Below, in pieces: positions 1 through 7,900 of a stretch of DNA of 54,570 nt. Numbering within the stretch: the first letter of the stretch is position 1; every line of letters begins with the position of its first letter. Both the position numbers and the translations under genes were made by a program. The notes below the pieces were generated by a model. The model saw only the letters and a list, made by a program, of their open reading frames with translations. It was not told the origin of the DNA and did not search any database. Source of the stretch: Oscillospiraceae bacterium (GTDB lineage Bacteria; Bacillota; Clostridia; Oscillospirales; Oscillospiraceae); the NCBI GenBank assembly GCA_017429325.1, contig JAFRPC010000027.1, positions 1 to 54,570 on the forward strand, in the 5' to 3' direction.

Positions 1-263
1 GTCAGACGGGGAAGGGCTTTTACCGCCCAATGAAGGTTTTCACCAACCTTGTGGAACTCGCGAACGTTCAGAAACCCATCCCGAAGCTGCCCCAGAATTC
101 GGAAACCGAAGCCGCTGAAAACAGCGATTCGTGCTGCGGTATCATTTTTATAATACTGATTCATCAGCGTGACTGTGAAATGGCCTGCGGGATACTTTTT
201 TCCGGCGTAGTAAACCTGGCCGTCCCGGTAGTCTGCTGTGAAAAAACAGCTCGTCGTGTTCAT
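1..263 (-). CDS. Partial hypothetical protein (3' end outside window)
   Basis: Reading from an ATG at 263 on the minus strand, an open frame continues to the window edge (about 87 codons, no stop). It begins MNTTSCFFTADYRDGQVYYA and a GGAGGT Shine-Dalgarno lies about 7 nt upstream, so start and strand are well supported. I do not recognise the family. The visible part is soluble, moderately basic and rich in aromatics, with no signal peptide or membrane segment. It is divergent from the parM operon across an AT-rich gap and probably belongs to the same mobile element, as accessory genes of this size are common there. That role is inference. Confidence 0.6.
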   Translation of the reverse strand, partial: MNTTSCFFTADYRDGQVYYAGKKYPAGHFTVTLMNQYYKNDTAARIAVFSGFGFRILGQLRDGFLNVREFHKVGENLHWAVKALPRL

Positions 264-505
264 GCTCCGCACCTCCACTGAGGCCTGAACAAATTCTACA
301 GTATTTGCTGGCCTAAAATCAGTACAAATATAAATTTTTTGAAAAATCTCGCTTTTCATGTTGCGAATTCATTGTACAATAATTCAAAATCAATTACAAG
401 CCCTTATTTTTCAACGTTTTTTGAATGTTGCGATTATTAATTTTCATGTGTTGCTGAATATGTCGGGAAAAACGACTTTTCGACTATTATATTAGTGAGG
501 GCAGG

Positions 506-556
506 AAAAAGCCGTCAGAGACCGCGCCGTTTGGCGTTGATCCCTGACGGCTTTTT
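506..556. terminator. Bidirectional hairpin terminator-like structure
   Basis: A 13-bp perfect stem (AAAAAGCCGTCAG at 506-518 pairs with CTGACGGCTTTTT at 544-556) encloses a smaller CGCC/GGCG hairpin. The arm ends supply A5 on one side and T5 on the other, so it could terminate transcription in either direction. It lies between the divergent partial gene and parM, so it may insulate the parM operon or act as an attenuator in its leader. Confidence 0.6.
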
Positions 557-599
557 CTATTCCCCCAAATTATAATCGTCGAAAGGAGATGCACAAACC

Positions 600-632
600 A
601 TGCGGAAGCAGGCTTATCACGACAGCGGGTAG
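600..632 (+). other. Possible ten-codon leader ORF upstream of parM
   Basis: An AAAGGAG Shine-Dalgarno at about 582-588 precedes ATG 600, and the frame reads MRKQAYHDSG then TAG. The good ribosome site and position between the hairpin and parM fit a leader peptide, but such a short ORF can arise by chance. Confidence 0.25.
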
Positions 633-745
633 TAACCCTCACCCCGTCACAAACGCCGCGCAGCGGCGAAGGAAAACACAAAATCCGCCCTGAAACGCAA
701 CAGTTCAGAGGCGGCACAACCAATTCAACAAAGGAGTAAAACACT

Positions 746-1669
746 ATGAAAGATTGCAACGGATTCAAAATCATCGGTGTGGATCACGGCTTTGGCAACA
801 TGAAGACTGCCAGCCACTGTTTTCCCACCGGCCTCCTGCATTATGACAGCGAGCCCTTGTTTACCAAGGACCTGCTGATCTATGACGGAGGGTACTATCT
901 CATCGGAGAGGGCCACAAGGAGTTCCTGCCGGACAAGAGCCTCGACGAGGACTACTATGTGCTGACGCTGGCGGCTATCGCTATGGAGCTGGCCGACGAG
1001 GGCTTGCAGGAAGCAAGTGTCTATCTGGCGGTAGGCCTGCCCCTGACCTGGACCGCTGGGCAGAAGGAGGCCTTTGCCGCCTATCTCAGCAGGTATTCCG
1101 AACTGTCCTTTACCTTCCGAAAGGCGGATTATCGTGTACGGATCGTGGGCGTCAGCGTCTATCCGCAGGGCTACGCCGCCATCGCGCAGATCAAGGGGCA
1201 GATGACCGGCGTCAACATGATTGCCGACGTCGGTAACGGCACCATGAATATCCTCTACCTGATCAACGGCAAGCCCCAGTCGGGAAAGATGTTCACGGAG
1301 AAGATCGGCGTCTACCAGTGTACGCTGGCGGTGCGGGAGGCCTTCCTGCGGCAAACGCGGCGAGAGCTCAACGACGCCATCATTGATGAGGTGCTTTGCA
1401 CCGGAACTGCAGGGATTGACGAAGACGATCTATCCATCATCCGCACCACCGCCGCAGCTTACGTGGAAGAGCTCTTCCGCAGGCTGCGGGAGCACGGCTA
1501 CGACGAGCGCACCATGACCCTCTGGATCACGGGCGGAGGCGGCTGCCTGGTGAAGCACTTCGGCAAGGCTGATCCCCAGCGCGTCCGCTTTGTGGAGGAC
1601 ATCTGCGCGGCGGCCAAGGGCTATGAATACCTGGCCGGCATCCAGATCAAGGCGGGGCGGACGGGATGA
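746..1669 (+). CDS. parM: ParM/StbA-type actin-like partition ATPase
   Basis: Actin-fold ATPase (307 aa) that would polymerise to push apart copies of a plasmid or excised element. The phosphate-1 loop is GVDHGFGNMKTA near residue 11, phosphate-2 is IADVGNGTMN near residue 159, and the adenosine motif ITGGGGCLV lies near residue 258; these are the actin/Hsp70-type signatures in the expected order and spacing. An AAAGGAG site precedes the ATG. Its stop overlaps the next gene's start (ATGA), which implies translational coupling to a ParR-like adaptor. Plasmid-type segregation genes on a chromosomal element suggest that it replicates as a circle or derives from a plasmid. Assignment to the ParM/StbA family is firm; the filament function is family knowledge. 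Confidence 0.85.
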   Translation: MKDCNGFKIIGVDHGFGNMKTASHCFPTGLLHYDSEPLFTKDLLIYDGGYYLIGEGHKEFLPDKSLDEDYYVLTLAAIAMELADEGLQEASVYLAVGLPLTWTAGQKEAFAAYLSRYSELSFTFRKADYRVRIVGVSVYPQGYAAIAQIKGQMTGVNMIADVGNGTMNILYLINGKPQSGKMFTEKIGVYQCTLAVREAFLRQTRRELNDAIIDEVLCTGTAGIDEDDLSIIRTTAAAYVEELFRRLREHGYDERTMTLWITGGGGCLVKHFGKADPQRVRFVEDICAAAKGYEYLAGIQIKAGRTG

Positions 1670-1968
1670 GCGTCTATCGGATCACGGTACGATTCAATCT
1701 GGAAGACGCCGGGGAACGCGGCGCGGCGGAGTATTTGCAGAGCTTGAAGCACGGGGACTGCAACCGCTTTGTGGTAAACGCCGTGCTGACTCGCGTCCGG
1801 GCTGAAAACACAAACGTGGTAGATCCCACCCTGCTGGACAGCATCCGCCGGATCTTCCGGGAGGAAATGCAAGCGATGCCGTCCATTACGGACGCAGCCG
1901 ATTCTGCTTCACCGGCCGAAGAAGAGAACGATCAAAGCGTGTTGGACGATCTGGAGCTGTTTGGATGA
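1666..1968 (+). CDS. ParR-like centromere-binding adaptor candidate
   Basis: A 100-aa protein starting MSVYRITVRFNLEDAGERG, overlapping the parM stop by 4 nt. The N-terminal half looks like a ribbon-helix-helix DNA-binding region (beta-strand YRITVRFNL, then helices with GAAEYLQSL and FVVNAVLTRVR). The C-terminal tail is acidic and disordered (EEENDQSVLDDLELFG), as in ParR proteins, whose tail contacts ParM. Position directly after parM and immediately before repeated TGACGTCA sites supports the adaptor role. Sequence identity with characterised ParR proteins cannot be judged here. Confidence 0.65.
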   Translation: MSVYRITVRFNLEDAGERGAAEYLQSLKHGDCNRFVVNAVLTRVRAENTNVVDPTLLDSIRRIFREEMQAMPSITDAADSASPAEEENDQSVLDDLELFG

Positions 1969-2027
1969 CGTCGTTATGACGTCATTTTTCTTTTCTCCAG
2001 AGTCCCGTGACGTCAATTTGACGTCAC
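1965..2027. repeat. Four TGACGTC(A/G) sites in two inverted pairs: parC-like centromere candidate
   Basis: TGACGTCG at 1966 and TGACGTCA at 1977, 2008 and 2019. Within each pair the sites are 11 bp apart and the pairs are 31 bp apart, so all lie on about the same face of the helix. Each pair also forms an 8-bp inverted repeat with a 5-nt loop; the first is followed by TTTTTC and could end the parMR transcript. The array starts at the parR stop codon. A ParR-binding centromere is the natural reading; an operator or attenuator is the alternative. Confidence 0.55.
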
Positions 2028-2081
2028 CGCTCTTCCGGCAGAAAAGACGCTCTGCAAGAAGCCAAAGCGAGCCAATAGCGG

Positions 2082-2235
2082 CATGAGGCACAGCCAGACC
2101 GGAGGGAGTAATCCCTGCGGGGGCTGTGTCTCATACCGTAACAAGCAGGGAAAAACCATAGTTTTTCCGAACAGGCCGGGCAAGCCGCCTGTGCTTTTGG
2201 GGAGATCCCCAAGCCCCCTTGCCAGGCCGGCCATT
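2082..2235 (+). other. oriT-like cluster of inverted repeats upstream of mobC
   Basis: Successive hairpins occupy this gap: 13-nt arms with one mismatch (2083-2095 with 2122-2134), a perfect GGAAAAAC/GTTTTTCC pair with a 4-nt loop (2149-2168), and TTGGGGA/TCCCCAA (2197-2212) inside an outer GGCAAG/CTTGCC stem (2179-2184 with 2218-2223). A palindrome cluster directly before a MobC-like gene and a relaxase is where transfer origins of mobilizable elements normally lie. The nic site cannot be named from sequence alone. Confidence 0.5.
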
Positions 2236-2271
2236 TCGAACACAAATCATAATCAGAAGGGAGAAATCATC

Positions 2272-2583
2272 TTGAAACAAAACCAAGTCAATTTCACCGT
2301 CACGGCGGCGGAGAAGAAGCAAATCGAAAAGCTGGCGGAGGCCTGCGGCCTTTCCCAGGGAGAATACCTGCGGCAACGGGCTTTGGGCTATTCCCCCAGA
2401 GCCTTCCCGCCTGGGGACGGATACTGGCGGCTGCACAGCGATCTGCTCTGGCTTATGAATCACGCGCTTTCGCCGGAATACAAGGCCCGCTATGACGCCG
2501 CCTTTCAGAAGCTCCGTGAAACCTACTTCCTTCAGGAGAAGCAGACGCCGGAAGAAATCCGAGCGGAGCTTGCGGGAGGATAG
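2272..2583 (+). CDS. MobC-like relaxosome accessory protein
   Basis: I choose the TTG start at 2272 because a GAAGGGAG ribosome site sits about 8 nt before it. An upstream ATG in the same frame (2083) would translate the oriT-like hairpins. The 103-aa product (begins MKQNQVNFTVTAAEKKQIEK, then ACGLSQGEYLRQRALG) has the beta-strand plus helix-turn-helix pattern of MobC/ribbon-helix-helix mobilization proteins, which bind oriT and help the relaxase nick. It ends 2 nt before the relaxase start codon. Confidence 0.7.
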   Translation: MKQNQVNFTVTAAEKKQIEKLAEACGLSQGEYLRQRALGYSPRAFPPGDGYWRLHSDLLWLMNHALSPEYKARYDAAFQKLRETYFLQEKQTPEEIRAELAGG

Positions 2584-2585
2584 TC

Positions 2586-4817
2586 ATGGCGACGACTGGC
2601 TTCTGGCCCATCAAGGGTCGCTTGAAGGACGTGATCGACTACGCCGAGAACCCGGACAAAACCATCGACCGGAAGTATCTGGACGAAGATCTGTTCCACA
2701 CCCTGGAATACGCCGCCAACGCCGAGAAGACCGATCAGCGGATGTACGTCACAGCCCTGAACTGCCCGCTGGAAACTGCCTGTCAGTCCATGATGGAGAC
2801 CAAGCGGCGCTTCGGTAAGCTGAAGGGAAACGTGGCCTACCACGGTTATCAGAGCTTTCGGCCCGGCGAGCTGACGCCGGAGACCTGCCACGAGATCGGA
2901 ATTGAGACCGCCCGCCGCATGTGGCCGGATTATGAGGTGGTCGTCACGACCCATCTGAACACCGATTCGCTGCACAACCACTTTATCGTGAACTCCGTCA
3001 GCTTCAAAACCGGCGAGAAGTTCCAGAACAAGATCCGGGACCATGTGCGGCTGCGGGAGGTCTCGGACGCCCTGTGTCTGAATTACGAGCTGTCCGTGCT
3101 TGGCAAATCCAGACTGTACAAAACCGACAAGGATGCCTACTGGGTCCGCAAGGCCGGAAAGCTGACCCACCGGGACGTTCTGAAGCAGGACGTGGAGGAA
3201 TGCCTCGCCTACGTTTTCCGCATGGAGGATTTTCTGCAGCGCCTGCGGCAAAAAGGCTACGCAAAGAAAAACGGATATCTGCATCCCGTGTTCTTCTATG
3301 ACGACGGCGTAAGCGGCACCACCTTTGAGCGTCCTGGCTTCAAGGAAATGGAGGCGCTGATCGAGGCCGGGAAGGTCAGCACGATTATTGTGAAGGACCT
3401 TTCCCGCTTCGGCAGGAACTACCTGGAGGTAGGCCGTTTTCTTGAGATCGTATATCCCACGCTGGGCGTGAAGTTTATTGCGATTCAAGAGAACGTGGAC
3501 ACGCTGGCTGGCACCGGCACGAAGATGATGCCCTTCCACAACATTTTCAACGAATGGTACGCCGCGCAGACCAGCAAGAAGATCCGGGCTGTCTGGGCGA
3601 TGAAGGCTGCCAACGGCAAGCGCATTAGCCCCACGGTTCCTTACGGTTACGTAAAGGATAAGGAAAACCGGGAGATCTGGCATATCGACGAGCCTGCCGC
3701 CGAGGTGGTCCGTTATATCTTCGCACTATGCCTTGCGGGTATGGGACCGCTGCAAATCGCAAAGCAGCTGGAAAAGGAGCAGGTGCTGACGCCGACCGCA
3801 TATTACGTCTCCGTAGGTCGGGATGCCAGAAACCCTATGCCCGCCAATCCCTATCTTTGGGCGGAATCAACCGTTGAAAACATCTTGGCAAACCGTCAGT
3901 ACACCGGCTGTGCGGTCAACTTCAAGACCACAACCGTCAGCTACAAGGTCCATAAGACTATTTACAAGCCTGAGGAGGAATGGCAGATCATCCCCAACAT
4001 GCAGGAGCCAATCATTGATGAGAACACCTGGCTGCGGGTACAGGAGCTTCGTCAGAATAAGCGGAGAAACACAAAAACCGGCAGAACAAGCCTCTTTTCC
4101 GGCCTTCTGTTTTGCCCTGACTGCGGTGCAAAGCTGCACTTCTGCGCATCCAAGAGCCTCAAACCGAATCAGGAGTTTTATCGTTGCGCCAACTACAAGT
4201 GTGGTCGCGGAAGCTGCACAATTCATTATATTCGGAATGTGGTGCTGGAGCAAATCGTTCAGACAGCAGTAAGTGACTTGGCAGACTTTGTACGATGCTA
4301 TGAGCCGATATTTCTGTATCTGCTTTCCCGGAAAACAGAGGCAGAGAAGAAAACAGAGCTCCAGGCAATGCGCCAGCGCTTGACTGCAGCCCAGAGCCGA
4401 ATCTCCGAGATCGACCGTGTTATTTCCAGGCTGTATGAAGACAACATCCTGGGAAAAATCTCAGACGAGCGCTTTTCCAAGATGTCGGCAGGCTACGAGT
4501 CGGAGCAGAAAGCGCTGGAAGCGGAGGTCGCTGAAATCGAGCAGAAGCTCCGGGACGCGGACAAGGCCGGCGTTGATCTGCGGATGCTGCTGAAAGGCCT
4601 GCGGGAGTATACCGAGGTAAAGGAACTGACTCCCGAGCTGGTCAACACACTGATTCGGCGCATCGAGGTGCACAACAGCGACCGTTCCAGCGGAAAGATC
4701 CGTGTGAAGGTCGATATCTACTTCACCGCCGCAGGCATGATCGACCTACCCACGAAAAAAGAACTGGAGAAGCTGATCGTCGAATTCCAGAAAGAGCATC
4801 CAAAAGCTACAGCATAG
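2586..4817 (+). CDS. Chimeric MOBP relaxase / large serine recombinase fusion
   Basis: One 743-aa frame joins two unrelated enzymes. Residues 1-223 are a MOBP relaxase: a likely nicking tyrosine in LKDVIDYAENPDKT (Y19) and the metal-binding histidine motif THLNTDSLHNHF near 121-132. From about residue 225 it reads as a large serine recombinase: DDGVSGTTFERPGF, IVKDLSRFGRNYLEVGRF, the NEWYAAQTSKKIRAV helix, a recombinase domain, a zinc ribbon (CPDCG ... CANYKCGRGSC) and a C-terminal coiled coil. The usual first 35-40 residues of the recombinase, with the catalytic serine (Y-R-x-S-x-D-D type motif), are absent, and the relaxase lacks its C-terminal part. A GGGAGGA site precedes the start. The recombinase is predicted inactive; nicking is uncertain. 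The fusion probably arose by deletion between two adjacent mobile genes. Confidence 0.85.
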   Translation: MATTGFWPIKGRLKDVIDYAENPDKTIDRKYLDEDLFHTLEYAANAEKTDQRMYVTALNCPLETACQSMMETKRRFGKLKGNVAYHGYQSFRPGELTPETCHEIGIETARRMWPDYEVVVTTHLNTDSLHNHFIVNSVSFKTGEKFQNKIRDHVRLREVSDALCLNYELSVLGKSRLYKTDKDAYWVRKAGKLTHRDVLKQDVEECLAYVFRMEDFLQRLRQKGYAKKNGYLHPVFFYDDGVSGTTFERPGFKEMEALIEAGKVSTIIVKDLSRFGRNYLEVGRFLEIVYPTLGVKFIAIQENVDTLAGTGTKMMPFHNIFNEWYAAQTSKKIRAVWAMKAANGKRISPTVPYGYVKDKENREIWHIDEPAAEVVRYIFALCLAGMGPLQIAKQLEKEQVLTPTAYYVSVGRDARNPMPANPYLWAESTVENILANRQYTGCAVNFKTTTVSYKVHKTIYKPEEEWQIIPNMQEPIIDENTWLRVQELRQNKRRNTKTGRTSLFSGLLFCPDCGAKLHFCASKSLKPNQEFYRCANYKCGRGSCTIHYIRNVVLEQIVQTAVSDLADFVRCYEPIFLYLLSRKTEAEKKTELQAMRQRLTAAQSRISEIDRVISRLYEDNILGKISDERFSKMSAGYESEQKALEAEVAEIEQKLRDADKAGVDLRMLLKGLREYTEVKELTPELVNTLIRRIEVHNSDRSSGKIRVKVDIYFTAAGMIDLPTKKELEKLIVEFQKEHPKATA

Positions 4818-4839
4818 CAAAACACCACAAAAAGAAACA

Positions 4840-4865
4840 GTGCAGCCCCCCAAAAGGGGCTGCAC
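4840..4865 (+). terminator. Stem-loop after the relaxase-recombinase gene
   Basis: GTGCAGCCCC (4840-4849) pairs with GGGGCTGCAC (4856-4865) across a 6-nt loop, 22 nt after the stop codon. There is no T-run downstream, so it is a weak or factor-assisted terminator, or an element-end hairpin. Confidence 0.45.
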
Positions 4866-4931
4866 CATTCCCACAAGGAAATACTTCCTTATGCGCCTCT
4901 GCCGAAGCAGCCAGGTTTTTTTGGTTCCTCT

Positions 4932-4957
4932 GCCCGGAGCGGTTGCCCGCTCCGGGC
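4932..4957. terminator. GC-rich stem-loop downstream of the protease gene
   Basis: GCCCGGAGCGG (4932-4942) pairs perfectly with CCGCTCCGGGC (4947-4957) over a TTGC loop. It lies between the convergent ends of the fusion gene and the S8 protease gene. On the minus strand it is followed by A rather than T residues, so it is not a canonical terminator for the protease. Confidence 0.4.
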
Positions 4958-4992
4958 TTTGGATTTGTTTCAGAGTTTTCGCTGTGCAGCGA

Positions 4993-7900
4993 TTACTCCA
5001 TCAGGCCCTCGCCGGTGTAGTACCGGTACAGGTAGGTCACGATCTCAGCACGCGTGCAGTCAACACCCGGGTTGAACAGACCGTCTTCGCCCTTGAAGAT
5101 ACCGGCCTCGTAGGCCCAGATGGCGGCGGTGGTGTAGAATCTGCTGCTGCCGTCAGGCTTGGTGATGTCGGTGTAGGGGTTCTCGATGGTGGGTTCAGGC
5201 TGGCCGAGCGCATTCCACAGGAAGGTAATGATGTGGCCGCGAGAGCAGGTGACGTTGATGCCGAACTCGGTGTCGCTCATACCGTTGGTGATGCGAGGAT
5301 CGTTGTGGTAGCCCCACAGCACAGGATCCGTGTACCACTTGCCTTCCTTCACGTCGGTGAAGGGGTTCTCAGTGGAGGCGGGAGCGGGCTGCTTGGCAGC
5401 GTTCCACAGGAAGCGCATCGCCTGGGCACGGGTGACGATCACTTCAGGTCCGAAGTGGGTCGCGTCCATACCCTCGGTGATCTTGGGCTCCTGGGTGAAG
5501 GCCCAGTCAATGGCGTCATGCTCGATGGTGCCGTAGGCGGGCATATCCTCGAACATCTCGCACGGGCAGGGCAGAGCCTCGATCTCGACGGTCTTCTCGT
5601 CGGTGTACTCCTCGCCCTCGAACTCGACGGTGGCGATGAGCTTCTTCTCGCCGGCAATGTGCGGCAGAGCCTCGGTGATGATCTCCTCGGTGATCTCAGC
5701 ATCCAGGACCTGCTCGTCGCCGCAATCGCAGGTGAAGGTAGCGGTGGCGGCAGTCAGGTCTTCGTTCCAAGTCCACACGGGCTCGCCGTAGACGTGCTCG
5801 TGGACGGGCAGCTCGTAGTCGCCGTTCTTGTTGACGTACATCTGCATGGTGAACAGGGTCAAATCGCTGTTGTCAGCCAGATAGTACGCGGAGAACTCGT
5901 TGTACTCGCTGTACCACTCGATGGCTCTGTGGTCGCCGCTGGAGCCGACGGAAGTCGTGGAGACGATGTAGACGTTCTTGTCCGCCTCAGCCGGCACGAT
6001 CTCCCAAACGGTGTCGTCCGCATCCAGAGGCAGGTTGTTCTTGCCGGCCTGGATGGAGAGCTTGTGGCCCTCGGCGTCGGTGAACTCGAAGCCGCCCTCG
6101 ACCTCGGTGACGTTCCACACGATGTCAGCAGCGGGATTCCAGACGATGTCGTCCTCAGGCGTGATGTCCTTACCGGCGCGGTAGCTGGTAGAGACAGCCT
6201 CGTTGGACAGGGCCTTGCCGAAGAACGGAGCGTAGATGACGACCTGTGCGCCGTCAACCAGCGTGTCGCTCAGATAGAAGGCGTTGGGATCCTTGGGCGT
6301 TTCGACGTGGATGGGGATGACCAGGGACTCGTCCTCGACCGCCTCGTCGTTGCGCTCGTAAGGAACAACGACCACGGTGGTGTCGATCTCGTCCTCGGTG
6401 TAGGAGAACTTCAGGGAGGCCAGGATGGTCTCAGCGGGGATCTCCTCAGCGTCAGCAAAGGCAAAGGTGATGGTGCCGGTTCTGAGCGCGGGCTCATCCT
6501 CGGCGGGCTCGTAGATCTCGTGGCTGTAAGCGTTGAACACCAGGTCGGTGGTCAGCTCCTCGAAGGTCAGCACGTCGGCATTGTAGGTGATGGCGTACAG
6601 GCCGTTGGTGACAGCCACGTCCTCAGTCAGGTCAATGGTGACGACGCCGTCCTCAGCGACAGTCTCGTCCACGGGCATCCGGAGATCGCCTCTGACAGCG
6701 CCGCGGATGGCGTTGGTGCCGCCGAAGGCAGCAGTCTCTTCGCCCATCTTCACAGCGGTCAGAGCCTCGGTCTGCTCAGCGACATTGAGCATCGCTCTGC
6801 CGAGGTTCAGCGGGTTGTTGGAGACCAGAGCCATGGGCACGGCCTCGTAGGTCTTGGCGGGCACGTCCTTGGCAGCCTCGCCGCCCTCGGTCAGGTCGTC
6901 CAGGACCTCGATCTTGTCCACATCCAGCCAGTACTGGTCGGTGACGTTGTAGTGACGGACCGCGATGTAGACCTCATCCTCACCGATGAAATCGGCCAGG
7001 GAGCCGGTGTACTGCGTCCAGTCGCCGGTGGCGGTGAAGTTGCCGCCGATCTTGGTCATGGAATCGGTGTTGGTGGAGGTGCCGGCATAGATGGCGAAGA
7101 CCTCAGCCGCCCAGCTGGGATCCTGGCCCTTGGCGTACAGGGAGACGATGGCGTCGTCCTCGGCGTCGGACAGGTCGATGGCGGAGGAGACCAGCCAGTT
7201 GTCGGGCATCTGGGCGCCAACGTTGTTGATGTAGGACTGGGAGTAGACCATGCCCACACCGTCGTAAGCGCCGGGCTCGTCGAAGGTGGTGCCGTCGTCC
7301 CAGTACCAGCCGTTGTCGGAGCCGTCGGCGTCCACGTTGGTCCAGCCGTTCTCGAAGGGATCGCCCTCGAAGGAATCAGCGGCAATGACGTTGCCGGTGA
7401 TGATGGGAGCGGGCTCGGGCTCGGGACCGGGCTCGACCAGCTCGACATTCTCGAGGATCTCGACAGCGTCAAGGTCGAGCATGTACATATCGGTGGTGTC
7501 GAAGTGACGGATGCCGATGCTGATCTGCTTGCCGATGTAGTCGGCCAGAGGAGCAGTGTACTGCACCCAGTCGCCGGTGACAGTGGTCTCGGGGATCAGC
7601 ACGTTCATGCCTTCCTCGCCGGACACCTCGACATAGACGGCGAAGTTCTCATCCGCCCAGTCAGAATCCTGCGCCTTGGCCCAGAAGGCCAGGGTCACGT
7701 CTTCGGCAGCGCCGGTCAGGTCGATCACGGGGCTGAAGGCCCAGTTGTCGGGATACAGAGCGCCGGTGTCGTTCTCATAGGAGTGAGACATCAGCATACC
7801 GGAGCCCTCGTAGGCGTCGATGGAGGCGTAGCCGCTGTCGCCCAGGTTCCAGAACCAGTTGAAGCCGTCCTCGTCGTCGTCGTAGAATACCCAGCCCTCT

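Larger units (their letters stand above)
264..745. other. AT-rich divergent intergenic region of the mobile element
   Basis: This 480-bp gap separates the divergent partial gene from parM. The part up to about 500 is clearly more AT-rich than its surroundings and probably carries promoters, but I could not fix a convincing -35/-10 pair. It also contains the hairpin at 506-556 and a ten-codon ORF at 600-632, listed separately. I see no other gene. Confidence 0.5.

Noticed and set aside
2083-2271. Longer MobC-like protein starting at ATG 2083
   Set aside because: It would translate the oriT-like hairpins; the TTG at 2272 has a proper ribosome site and gives the normal family length.
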